Numbered from the stretch's first letter, positions 1 to 8,222 are shown. The stretch: DNA of 15,996 bases from JAWXCM01 sp034408745 (GCA_034408745.1 JAWXCM010000138.1:1-15996), one strand, 5' to 3'. Numbers and translations: made by a program. The notes: a model not told the origin generated them from the letters alone.

Positions 1-841
1 GTTCGGGGTTGAGGGCGCGGAGTTTGGGTCGGCTCGGTACTCGACGGACGCGGCTGCGGCGGAGGCGATCTGCCGTGCGGCTGACGGTTGCGGGTTGGTG
101 GTGGCTCCGGGGACGTCGCGCTGGATGCGGGCTTTGCCTGGCGTTGCGCAGCGAGTGGGTGCGCGGGTGGATTCGCATGTCGTCGGGCTGGCGGCCGATG
201 GATCGGGCGCGATGGTGGCTCGGAGGTGGGTGTACCGGAATCGGATGGAAGCTGCGGTGACGCGGCCGACTCCGTGGATGGTGTTGCTGGACAGCGGGGC
301 TGGGGCGGCGTGGTCGGGACCGAACGGGGCCGTCGAGGTGCAGCGGTTGACGGTGGATGTGTTGTCGAGCCGGACTGAAGTGCTGCGCGTGGAGTCGCCG
401 CAGGCGGATCAGCAGACGATTCGGCCTGAGGCGAAGTTGCTGATGGTGGCTGGCGCGGGTTGGACGAAGAAGCAGAAGGACGGCCAGACGCATGTTCCCG
501 AGGCGTCGGAGCTGATTCAGGATCTGCTGCGGTTGACGGGCGCGTCGCTGGGGTCGAGCAAGTCGCTGGTGGATTTGGGGTCGGAGGGCGAATCGGTGCT
601 GCCGTTCCTGACGCACATGCACCAGGTGGGGCAGACGGGTTCGTCGCCGCGGCATGCCAAAGGGCTCGCGACGTGTTGCCATGGGGAAGAGCCGCATGTG
701 GTGGGGTGGCGCTTCGTGAATGAACGGCGGGCTGTGAATCTGGATGCGAACTGTGGCTGGGGTCGGAAGAAGGCTGATGTGCTGTACGTGGCCGATGCGT
801 TTGAGGTGGCTCGGGAAATTCGGAAATTGCTGGGAGCTTAG
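1..841 (+). CDS. etfA: Electron transfer flavoprotein alpha subunit-like protein, 5' end cut by the window
   Basis: The reading frame is open from base 2, so the gene begins left of the window; about 279 residues are visible. ETF-alpha pairs with ETF-beta to carry electrons from cytoplasmic dehydrogenases through FAD. The visible part has an N-terminal segment of the ETF Rossmann-like type (VVAPGTSRWMRALPGVAQRV) and a C-terminal FAD-binding domain. That domain begins around PEAKLLMVAGAG, continues through the HQVGQTGSSPRHAKG loop and ends at DVLYVADAFEVAREI. Two features look divergent: the usual GISGxxxH stretch reads as GLATCCHGEEPH with adjacent cysteines (674-679), and the canonical AIN-D-AxIF segment reads RRAVNLDANCGWG. 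An ETF-beta gene probably lies upstream, outside the window. The stop lies 4 bp before the next start. The family call is fairly secure; the electron donor is unknown. Confidence 0.72.
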   Translation, partial: FGVEGAEFGSARYSTDAAAAEAICRAADGCGLVVAPGTSRWMRALPGVAQRVGARVDSHVVGLAADGSGAMVARRWVYRNRMEAAVTRPTPWMVLLDSGAGAAWSGPNGAVEVQRLTVDVLSSRTEVLRVESPQADQQTIRPEAKLLMVAGAGWTKKQKDGQTHVPEASELIQDLLRLTGASLGSSKSLVDLGSEGESVLPFLTHMHQVGQTGSSPRHAKGLATCCHGEEPHVVGWRFVNERRAVNLDANCGWGRKKADVLYVADAFEVAREIRKLLGA

Positions 842-845
842 CGCG

Positions 846-3059
846 ATGAAAACTGCTGTGCTGGCGATGGCGGCCGTGTTGTCCGGCGTTGTGCTGCAGG
901 GCCAGCCTGGCGTTGCTGCTTCGAGTGCAATTCAGTTCGATGCAGCGCGCAAGCTGTGGCTGCTGACGACTGGTGCGAGTTCGTATGCGATGGGCGTCGG
1001 GGCTGATGGCACATTGCAGAATCTGTACTGGGGGCCGGCGTTGTGGCGGCTTGCCGATGTTCCGGCGCCGGGTCCGCGGCGGGATGTGTCATCGTTCGAT
1101 CCCCGGCAGATGATGCAGAGGGAGGAGTATCCGGGCTGGGGTGGGCCTCGGTATTACGAGGCTGCGCTGCGGTTGTCGCGGGCGGACGGGAATCGGGATC
1201 TGGTGCTGAAGTATGTTTCGCACAAGATATCGGGAAATGATTTGGATATTGATATGTCCGATATTCGTGACGACGGGCTGCGTGTCACGCTGCATTATCG
1301 CTTATATCCGGAATATGGCATTGTGCGACGGCATTCCACGGTTCGCAACGGTACGGCTGCCTCGGTCACGCTGGAGAGTGCGCAATCGGCGGTGTACAAC
1401 CTGCCCCTCGGCGACGGGTATTTTCTGACGCATCTGACGGGCCGGTGGGCGATGGAGACGCAGGTGCGGCGCGAGCCGATTCAGGAAGGCAGGATCGTGC
1501 TGGAGAGCCGGAAGGGGCACACCAGCCACAATTCGAATCCGTGGTTTGCGGTGGACCGGGGGTCGGCTGAAGAAGAGTCTGGCGGGGTGTGGTTTGGGGC
1601 TCTGGCGTGGAGTGGGAACTGGCGGATTACGGTGGAGCAGACACCCTACCGGCAGGTTCGCATTACGGGCGGCATGAACGATTTCGACTTTTCTTATCCG
1701 CTGAAAGCTGGGGAAAGCCTGGATACTCCGGCGTTCTTTGCGGGATATTCGGGGAACGGGCATGGCGGCGCGTCGCGGCTGATGCATCGGTTTGAAAATG
1801 AGCGGATACTGCCGGGTGGAGTGAAGGCTCCGGTGCGTCCAGTGCTTTATAACTCGTGGGAAGCCACAACGTTCAAGGTTGAGGAAGCGGGCCAGAAAGC
1901 GCTGGCGGACAAGGCGGCGAAGCTCGGGGTAGAGCTGTTTGTGATGGACGACGGTTGGTTCGGCAAGCGCAACAACGACAAGGCGGGGCTGGGCGACTGG
2001 TTCGTGAACAAGGAGAAGTTTCCGAACGGACTCGGCGGGCTGATTGGGCACGTGAGGGGGCTCGGGATGAAGTTCGGGTTGTGGGTGGAGCCGGAAATGG
2101 TGAACGCCGACAGCGACTTGTACCGGGCGCATCCAGACTGGGTGATCCACTTTCCCGACCGTCCCCGAAGTGAATTGCGGCAGCAGATGATCCTGAATCT
2201 GGCACGCGAGGACGTCAAAGAACATTTGTTCGGCGTGCTGGACAAACTGGCGACGGAATATCCGCTGGATTATTTGAAGTGGGATATGAACCGCTCGTTC
2301 TCCGAACCGGGGTGGCCGGACGCGGGCGCCGGGGAACAGCGGAAATTATGGGTGAAATACGTCACCAATTATTACGAGTTGGTGGACCGCCTCAGGGCGA
2401 AGCATCCGGGGATGGCGATTGAATCGTGCTCGGGCGGCGGTGGGCGGATCGATTTGGGTGTGCTGCAGCGCGTCGACGAGGTGTGGCCTTCCGACAATAC
2501 CGACGCTTTCGACCGGCTGAAGATCCAGGAAGGGTTCACGCAGGCGTATTCGCCGAAGGTGATGTCGGCATGGGTGACGGATGTGCCGAATATGAATGGC
2601 CGCAGCACGCCGCTGGCGTATCGCTTTCTGGTGGCGATGCAGGGCGCGCTCGGGATTGGTGCGAATTTGAACCAGTGGGTGGATGCCGATTTCGCGCTGG
2701 GGTCGAAGATGGTGGCGGTGTACAAGCGGATTCGGGCCACTGTGCAGACGGGGAATTTGTATCGCATTTCTTCTCCGCGCGTTGGGGACATGACGGCGAA
2801 TGCCTATGTTTCGCAGGACGGGAAACAGGCGGTGCTGTTCGCGTTCCGTCATGCACAGCAGTTCAACACTCCAGCCGATCCGGTGGTGTTTCGCGGGCTC
2901 GACGAGAAGGCCGTTTACCGTGTGGAGCCGGTGGTCGACGGCAAGCTGATGGGTCAGTGGAAGGAAGCCAGCGGCGCGTGGCTGATGCATAACGGGGTGA
3001 CGCTGAATCTGCGGGGCGACTACGACGCGGCGGCCCTGATTCTGGAGCGCGTGAACTAG
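846..3059 (+). CDS. Secreted GH36 family alpha-galactosidase
   Basis: A 737-residue enzyme of glycoside hydrolase family 36, which removes terminal alpha-linked galactose with retention of configuration; its length is normal for the bacterial tetrameric type. The ATG at 846 is chosen because it is preceded by GGGAG (832-836) and opens a typical signal peptide (MKTAVLAMAAVLSGVVL), implying export. Residues of about 30-310 form the beta-rich N-terminal domain, about 330-640 the (beta/alpha)8 catalytic domain, and the rest the C-terminal beta domain. Visible motifs are YNSWEATTF (Y335), VMDDGWFG (D368, D369), LKWDMNR (nucleophile D480), ESCSGGGGRID and SDNTDAF (acid/base D550). The 70-residue gap between the two carboxylates matches the characterised Geobacillus enzyme (D478/D548). 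A related alpha-N-acetylgalactosaminidase specificity cannot be excluded. A sulfatase follows 19 bp downstream, which suggests a shared glycan substrate. Confidence 0.93.
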   Translation: MKTAVLAMAAVLSGVVLQGQPGVAASSAIQFDAARKLWLLTTGASSYAMGVGADGTLQNLYWGPALWRLADVPAPGPRRDVSSFDPRQMMQREEYPGWGGPRYYEAALRLSRADGNRDLVLKYVSHKISGNDLDIDMSDIRDDGLRVTLHYRLYPEYGIVRRHSTVRNGTAASVTLESAQSAVYNLPLGDGYFLTHLTGRWAMETQVRREPIQEGRIVLESRKGHTSHNSNPWFAVDRGSAEEESGGVWFGALAWSGNWRITVEQTPYRQVRITGGMNDFDFSYPLKAGESLDTPAFFAGYSGNGHGGASRLMHRFENERILPGGVKAPVRPVLYNSWEATTFKVEEAGQKALADKAAKLGVELFVMDDGWFGKRNNDKAGLGDWFVNKEKFPNGLGGLIGHVRGLGMKFGLWVEPEMVNADSDLYRAHPDWVIHFPDRPRSELRQQMILNLAREDVKEHLFGVLDKLATEYPLDYLKWDMNRSFSEPGWPDAGAGEQRKLWVKYVTNYYELVDRLRAKHPGMAIESCSGGGGRIDLGVLQRVDEVWPSDNTDAFDRLKIQEGFTQAYSPKVMSAWVTDVPNMNGRSTPLAYRFLVAMQGALGIGANLNQWVDADFALGSKMVAVYKRIRATVQTGNLYRISSPRVGDMTANAYVSQDGKQAVLFAFRHAQQFNTPADPVVFRGLDEKAVYRVEPVVDGKLMGQWKEASGAWLMHNGVTLNLRGDYDAAALILERVN

Positions 3060-3070
3060 AATTCGATACG

Positions 3071-3082
3071 ATGCTTGAATGA
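3071..3082 (+). other. Possible three-codon leader mini-ORF (Met-Leu-Glu-stop) overlapping the sulfatase start
   Basis: ATG CTT GAA TGA is read at 3071-3082, and its TGA shares bases with the sulfatase ATG at 3079 (ATGA arrangement). It sits in the 19-bp gap after the alpha-galactosidase stop, where no recognisable ribosome-binding site serves the sulfatase start. It could pass ribosomes on by reinitiation. It is just as likely to be coincidence, because such short ORFs are frequent. Confidence 0.2.
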
Positions 3083-4392
3083 CCAGACGGAGTGTCCTGT
3101 TCGGCGGGGCGGCGAGCCTGTTTGCGCAGTGGTCGGCGCGCAAGAACGTGCTGTTCGTGATTTGCGACGACCTGAATCACGACCTGGGGTGTTATGGGGC
3201 GGATGTGAAGTCGCCCCATGTGGACGGGCTGGCGGCTCGTGGCGTGCGGTTCGACCGGGCTTACTGCCAGTATCCGCTGTGCAATCCTTCGCGCAGTTCG
3301 TTTCTAAGCGGCCTTCGTCCATCGACGACACGTGTCATGGATCAGCAGACCGTTTTGCGCCGCAAGGATCCGTCCGTTGTGTTTATGCCCGATCATTTTC
3401 TGGCTAACGGGTATTTTGTTGGCGGTGCGGGAAAAGTCTTTCATCATGCTAAGCCCAACGTGGCCGGGTTCACCGAGTTCGACGCCTCCGAGAGCACCAG
3501 CGCGGGGGAGAATGCCGCGTCGAAGCAGCGTTATGACAAGCCTGCGGGAGACAGGACGCCGAACTGGCTGGCGTTTCGCGGGTCGGACGAAGGCATGTCG
3601 GACACGAACACCGCGACCATGGTGTGCGAGTGGATGGAGCGTGCGGCTCGCGGGTCGAAGCCATTTTTCCTGGTGGCGGGACTGAAGAAGCCTCACTTGC
3701 CCTGGGCGGTTCCGGAGAAATATTTCGATTTATATCCCAAAGTGACGGTTCCGAAAGAGCCGGCTAACCAGGATATTCCGAAAATCGCTTTAATTACCGA
3801 GTTGCTGGACAGTGCACCTCCGGCTTCTCGCTCAGAGGCGATGGCGGCATATCGGGCGGCGACGTCGTACATGGATGCGCAGGTGGGTCGGATGCTGCAG
3901 ACGCTGGACCGGCTCAAGCTGCGGGAGTCGACGATTGTGGTGCTGATCGGCGACAACGGCTTCCATCTGGGGGATCACGCCCTGTGGTCTAAGAACACGC
4001 TGTTCGAACGCGCGACTCGGGTGCCGATGATGTGGGCGGGGCCGGGGATCGCGAAGGGTGTGTCGCCGCGCACGACGGAGCTGCTGGATATTTATCCGAC
4101 GCTGGTGGAAATGACCGGGCTGCCTGTTCCGGGGCGGCTGGAGGGCAAGAGCATTACGCCACTATTGCGGCGTCCGGATGCGGCGTGGGATCGGCCTGCG
4201 CGGTCGATCGTGTCGCGGGACAACGCTATGGGCAGGACAGTTCGAACGGAGCGCTGGAGATACGTGAGGTGGGACGGCGGGGTGCAGGCGTCCGAGTTGT
4301 ACGACCACGCTTCGGACTCGGGGGAGTTCGTCAATCTGGCTGCCCGGCCTGAGCATGCCGCTACTGTAAAACGGCTGAGCGCAATGTTGTGA
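3079..4392 (+). CDS. Tat-exported formylglycine-dependent sulfatase (iduronate-2-sulfatase-like)
   Basis: A 437-residue arylsulfatase-superfamily protein that hydrolyses sulfate esters, most like the iduronate-2-sulfatase branch. The N-terminus MTRRSVLFGGAASLFAQWSA is a twin-arginine signal, so it probably acts in the periplasm. Metal-site residues D30-D31 (VICDDLNHD) come early. C68 in CNPSR is the C-x-P-S-R cysteine that must be oxidised to formylglycine. KKPHLPW (K204, H206) and GDNGFHLGDHALWSKNT (D292, N293, H296, K305) complete the catalytic set. The C-terminal RTERWRYVRW...ELYDH part is the usual small subdomain. No clear Shine-Dalgarno precedes the ATG; a three-codon mini-ORF (3071-3082) ends over it. 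The TGA overlaps the next ATG by one base (TGATG). No formylglycine-generating enzyme is encoded here, so maturation must come from elsewhere. The natural substrate is unknown; the alpha-galactosidase upstream points to a galactose-containing sulfated glycan (inference). Confidence 0.93.
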   Translation: MTRRSVLFGGAASLFAQWSARKNVLFVICDDLNHDLGCYGADVKSPHVDGLAARGVRFDRAYCQYPLCNPSRSSFLSGLRPSTTRVMDQQTVLRRKDPSVVFMPDHFLANGYFVGGAGKVFHHAKPNVAGFTEFDASESTSAGENAASKQRYDKPAGDRTPNWLAFRGSDEGMSDTNTATMVCEWMERAARGSKPFFLVAGLKKPHLPWAVPEKYFDLYPKVTVPKEPANQDIPKIALITELLDSAPPASRSEAMAAYRAATSYMDAQVGRMLQTLDRLKLRESTIVVLIGDNGFHLGDHALWSKNTLFERATRVPMMWAGPGIAKGVSPRTTELLDIYPTLVEMTGLPVPGRLEGKSITPLLRRPDAAWDRPARSIVSRDNAMGRTVRTERWRYVRWDGGVQASELYDHASDSGEFVNLAARPEHAATVKRLSAML

Positions 4393-7300
4393 TGCTGGCT
4401 TCTCCGATACAGCGGGCCATGCTGTTCGCGGAACGGACCACGCCGGGCCTTTACATCCAGCAGCATATTGGTAAGTTTGGCTCCGAATTTCAACCCGAGT
4501 TATGGCGACGTGCGTGGGATTTCATCTGCGCCGCGCACCAGGTGTTTCACACGCGCCTGATGTGGACCTCCGGCGGCGACCTGCAGACAACAGTTGTCGA
4601 ACCGAGTCCCTGCGCTTTCGAGTTTCTCGACTGGCGCGGCATGGGGCAGGACTCGGGGCACGCGGGTCTTGACCGGCTGATTGCAGAGGATCGGCTGAAG
4701 TCATTTGATTACGAACGCCCTCAACTGCTGCGGAACACTGTCGTTCGCATGGCTGAGGATGATTATCATACCCTCACGGCCTTCCCCCACGCGGTGCTCG
4801 ACGGACGTTCCTGGGGCGTCGTGATTCGTGAGGTGCTGCAGGTTTATACCGCGCTCGTCGAGGGCAATGAGCCTGCGGTGCCGAAAGAGCGGCCCTTCTC
4901 CGACTATCTGGAGTTGCTGGCGTCGGACGATTACAGCGAGGCTCGTGAGTTCTGGGCATCGTATCTCCGCGGTGTGGAGCCTGCGCATGGCATGGTGGCT
5001 CCAGGGCGCACGTCCGGGGGCGGCAGCGGATTTGAGTACCAGCACCTCGGCGATGAGGAGGCGGCGCTGGTGCGAAGGCGGGCCGAGACATCCGGGTACT
5101 CAGTCAGCGCGTGGTGTCTGGCAGCGTGGGCGGCGGTCGACCGACAGTGCACCGCGCGAAGCGACCTGACGTTCGGCGCGGTGCGGCATGGAGGGGGATG
5201 GACGGGTGATGATCCCCGGCCACTCGTCGGCGTGTTCATCAACACGGTTCCGCTGCGTGTGCGGATCGACGAAGGAGACCAAATTTCGACGCTGCTGGAC
5301 GGACTGCGCCGCGACTGGCGGGCCACACGCGGGTTTGAGCGTACGCCTCTGCCCCTGGTTGATGAAGCGTGCGGTCTGCGCCAGGGTAGCGAGCTTCTCG
5401 AGTGCTTGTATCTGTACGAGGAGACCGACACTCCGGAACACGGCTTTCGGCAGATCGAGCGATCGGGGCAGCTGTCTCTTGCCGTCAGAAGCGGACCGGG
5501 ACTGGAAGCAGAGCTGGAGTATGACCCGGCGCGGCACCCGGCGAGCCTGATGGCCGAAGCGCTGGCGGCGTGGCGGCGTGTGTTGTTGCGAATCGTGGAG
5601 GACCAGGACGCGCGCGTGGGCGATGTGGCGGTGCTGGATGCGGCTGAGACCGAGGCTTTGCTGCGGCTGGGCCACGGGCCTGCGGATTCGATTCCCTCAG
5701 GCACGGTGGTGAGTGAATTCCTGATCCATGCTCGCAGCACCCCCTGTGCGTTGGCGGCTGCGTCGCCTGAGGGGGAGGCGACCTATGCTCAGTTGTTGCG
5801 GCGTGCGTGTCAGATCGCCACTTTGCTGCAGGCCCGCGAGATCGGGCGTGGCGATTTTGTTGTCGTGCTGTTCCAGGCCTCGGTGGAGCTGCTGGCCGCC
5901 GAACTTGGGGTGATGCTGGCAGGTGCGGCGTTTGTGCCGGTGGATCCGTCCACACCTGCCGAGCGTGTCGGAGCGGTCCTTGCTGAGAGTGGTGCAAAGG
6001 CCGTACTGACTGTGCGCACACTGGAGCACCTGGCACCAGTGGGACTGCGCGTCGGCCTGGATGAACTGCCGCAGCCTTTGGAGACGGACGAGCCGATAAT
6101 GCCGGGCGTGCTGCCGTCTGCCAGCGATGTTGCCTACGTGGTGTATACATCCGGTTCCAGCGGGAAGCCGAAGGGCGCGGTGATCGAACACGGCTCACTG
6201 ATGAACCTTGTAGCGCACTACAGGCTGGACCTGGGCGTGAATGCCTCATTCCGGAGCTCGATGATTTCCGGCGTGGCGTTCGATGCGTCGATAGCCGACG
6301 TCTGGCCGTACCTCGCGTCCGGAGGAAGCGTCCACATCCCGCCTGCCGCGGTGCGCGCCGATCCGGCGGGTCTGAAGGAGTGGGTGATCGAGACTCATAT
6401 CTCCGTAAGCTTCATCCCGACAGCGGTAGCGGAGCTCCTGTTGCATTCGGACTGGTCGGGCGCGCGAGATTTGCGCGTTCTGACGACGGGCGGTGACAAG
6501 CTGTACCGCTTCCCCCCGAAGCCGCTGCCATTCCGCGTGATCAACACATATGGCCCTACAGAGACGACGGTGGACGCCACGTGGTTCGACCTGACGCCAT
6601 CACCGGAGCACCAGCAGGCGCCGCCAATCGGGCGCCCGATCCTCAACGTCTCCGCAGCGGTGCTGGATCCGAACACTCTGCGCCTTGTTCCAATGGGCGT
6701 GCCTGGCGTTCTTTTCCTTGGCGGTGCAGGGGTCGCCCGCGGTTATTTAAACAGGCCCGATCTGACGGCGGAGCGCTTTGTAAATGCTCCGTGGGACGGA
6801 AGCCGGATGTACAACACCGGGGACCGGGTGTACTGGAATATAAACGGGCAGCTCGAATTTCTGGGACGCAACGACAGCCAGGTGCAACTCCGGGGATTTC
6901 GGATCGAACTGGATGAAATCGCGTTTCATTTGCGGGCATTTTCCGGAGTTCTGCAGGCAGCCGTTGCGTTGCACACACCGGCCTCAGGCGTGCCGGTCCT
7001 GATCGCGGCGGTGGTGGCTGACCCGGTTGAGCGGCCTGAGCCACGCGAGTTGATGGCGTTTCTGGGCCAGCGACTGCCCCCGAACATGGTTCCGGCGCGG
7101 TATGTGTTCACGGACCGGCTGCCCCTGACGGCGAATGGCAAGGTGGACATTCGTGCGCTGTCGGTGACTCTGGCCGTTCCGGTGGATGCAGAGACGCCGG
7201 CGTTCGCGACGGAGCTCGAGGCGCAAATCGCGCAGGTTTTCGGCCGGGTTCTGGGAACGGGCCATCTGGGTCCGCGCACAAATTTGTTCGATTCCGGAGT

Positions 7301-8222
7301 GGATTCGCTCGGATTGGCGCTGATTTTATGTGAATTGAATGAAGTGACGGGAGAGAAGCTCAGCCTGCCGGATCTGTTGCGCTTTCCGACTGCGGAGCGA
7401 CTGGCGCGGTGCCTGAGTCTTGAGGCGCCAGCTGATCCACCGTCCGTGCTGGTCCCGCTCAATGACATTCAGAGCGGCACGCCGGTGTTCTGCATTCCAG
7501 GTGTCGGCGGGGGGGTCCACTGGTTTCACGATTTCGCAGTTGCACGGGAATGGAATTGCCCGGTACTCGGGCTGGAGCCGCTTCTGCTGAGCGATGTGGG
7601 TCGTTCCACGGAGCAGACCGCGTCCGAATTTCTGGCGGCCATCCGGTCGGTGCAGCCGAACGGACCGTGGCGGCTGTGTGGGTTCTCCGCCGGCGGTCTG
7701 GTTGCCTTTGAGATTGCGCGGCAAATCACTGCGGCCGGCGGCGAAGTCGGCGCACTGAACCTGATTGAGGCCTACGGGGAGGGTAGTTTCGCGACTGGGG
7801 CGACCCGGGTTACGGCGGCACTGCGGAATCTTGCGTCGATGTCATTCCGCCGACGGAGTGAGTTTCTTTCGGAGAAGGTGCAGTGGTTAACGAGACGCGC
7901 GGGAGGAAGCCGTTCCGCCGGTGAAGCGGCGGCGGACATTGTGGCCGATCGAGACCGGGTGAGGCGCCTGGTGGAGTCTCAGATCAGGGCGTCGGAAGAG
8001 TACCTGTCGGTTGAGCGAGAGTCCTGGAATGGGGATGCGTCGATCTTTGTCTGCGAGCGGCGACCGCTTTCCGCACCTTCCGCCCCCTGGTTTGGATGGC
8101 GGCGGCTGATCTCCGGCAAATTGTCAATGCACGAGATTCCGGGCGATCACTACACGATCATGGCTCCGCCGTATTTACAGCGCCTGGTTGAGTTGGTTGC
8201 GACGGCAACGCCGGGGCAGTAG
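4392..8222 (+). CDS. Single-module nonribosomal peptide synthetase, domains C-A-PCP-TE
   Basis: A 1276-residue NRPS. Residues 1-430 form a condensation domain: SPIQRAMLF, then PHAVLDGRSW with catalytic H133 and D137 but Pro at the first His, then VGVFINTVPLRV. Residues 445-925 form an adenylation domain: YTSGSSGKPKG from Y585, FDASIADVW, NTYGPTETT, YNTGDR, and NGKVD with K917. By motif alignment the ten substrate-pocket positions read D-A-A-S-L-T-T-V-D-K, which I cannot assign. Residues 940-1010 form a carrier domain (DSGVDSLG; phosphopantetheine site S972). Residues 1030-1270 form a type I thioesterase (GFSAGG, S1099; GDHYTIM, H1253) with E1126 where surfactin-type TEs have Asp. No epimerase, MbtH or phosphopantetheinyl transferase is nearby. 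It would join an incoming acyl donor to one activated amino acid and release the product. The ATG at 4392 overlaps the sulfatase stop; a GTG at 4389 is an alternative start. The product is unknown. Confidence 0.92.
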   Translation: MLASPIQRAMLFAERTTPGLYIQQHIGKFGSEFQPELWRRAWDFICAAHQVFHTRLMWTSGGDLQTTVVEPSPCAFEFLDWRGMGQDSGHAGLDRLIAEDRLKSFDYERPQLLRNTVVRMAEDDYHTLTAFPHAVLDGRSWGVVIREVLQVYTALVEGNEPAVPKERPFSDYLELLASDDYSEAREFWASYLRGVEPAHGMVAPGRTSGGGSGFEYQHLGDEEAALVRRRAETSGYSVSAWCLAAWAAVDRQCTARSDLTFGAVRHGGGWTGDDPRPLVGVFINTVPLRVRIDEGDQISTLLDGLRRDWRATRGFERTPLPLVDEACGLRQGSELLECLYLYEETDTPEHGFRQIERSGQLSLAVRSGPGLEAELEYDPARHPASLMAEALAAWRRVLLRIVEDQDARVGDVAVLDAAETEALLRLGHGPADSIPSGTVVSEFLIHARSTPCALAAASPEGEATYAQLLRRACQIATLLQAREIGRGDFVVVLFQASVELLAAELGVMLAGAAFVPVDPSTPAERVGAVLAESGAKAVLTVRTLEHLAPVGLRVGLDELPQPLETDEPIMPGVLPSASDVAYVVYTSGSSGKPKGAVIEHGSLMNLVAHYRLDLGVNASFRSSMISGVAFDASIADVWPYLASGGSVHIPPAAVRADPAGLKEWVIETHISVSFIPTAVAELLLHSDWSGARDLRVLTTGGDKLYRFPPKPLPFRVINTYGPTETTVDATWFDLTPSPEHQQAPPIGRPILNVSAAVLDPNTLRLVPMGVPGVLFLGGAGVARGYLNRPDLTAERFVNAPWDGSRMYNTGDRVYWNINGQLEFLGRNDSQVQLRGFRIELDEIAFHLRAFSGVLQAAVALHTPASGVPVLIAAVVADPVERPEPRELMAFLGQRLPPNMVPARYVFTDRLPLTANGKVDIRALSVTLAVPVDAETPAFATELEAQIAQVFGRVLGTGHLGPRTNLFDSGVDSLGLALILCELNEVTGEKLSLPDLLRFPTAERLARCLSLEAPADPPSVLVPLNDIQSGTPVFCIPGVGGGVHWFHDFAVAREWNCPVLGLEPLLLSDVGRSTEQTASEFLAAIRSVQPNGPWRLCGFSAGGLVAFEIARQITAAGGEVGALNLIEAYGEGSFATGATRVTAALRNLASMSFRRRSEFLSEKVQWLTRRAGGSRSAGEAAADIVADRDRVRRLVESQIRASEEYLSVERESWNGDASIFVCERRPLSAPSAPWFGWRRLISGKLSMHEIPGDHYTIMAPPYLQRLVELVATATPGQ

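Noticed and set aside
744..845. Earlier start (744) for the alpha-galactosidase
   Set aside because: It overlaps the ETF-alpha coding end and would bury the signal peptide that begins at 846, where a GGGAG site is correctly spaced.
1302..3143. Minus-strand open frames opposite the alpha-galactosidase (1302-2225 and 2346-3143)
   Set aside because: Arg/His/Pro-rich translations antisense to a gene with intact GH36 catalytic motifs; codon-bias shadows.
4389..4391. GTG at 4389 as the NRPS start
   Set aside because: The adjacent ATG at 4392 forms the common TGATG stop/start overlap; the difference is one residue and cannot be settled from sequence, so the ATG was preferred.
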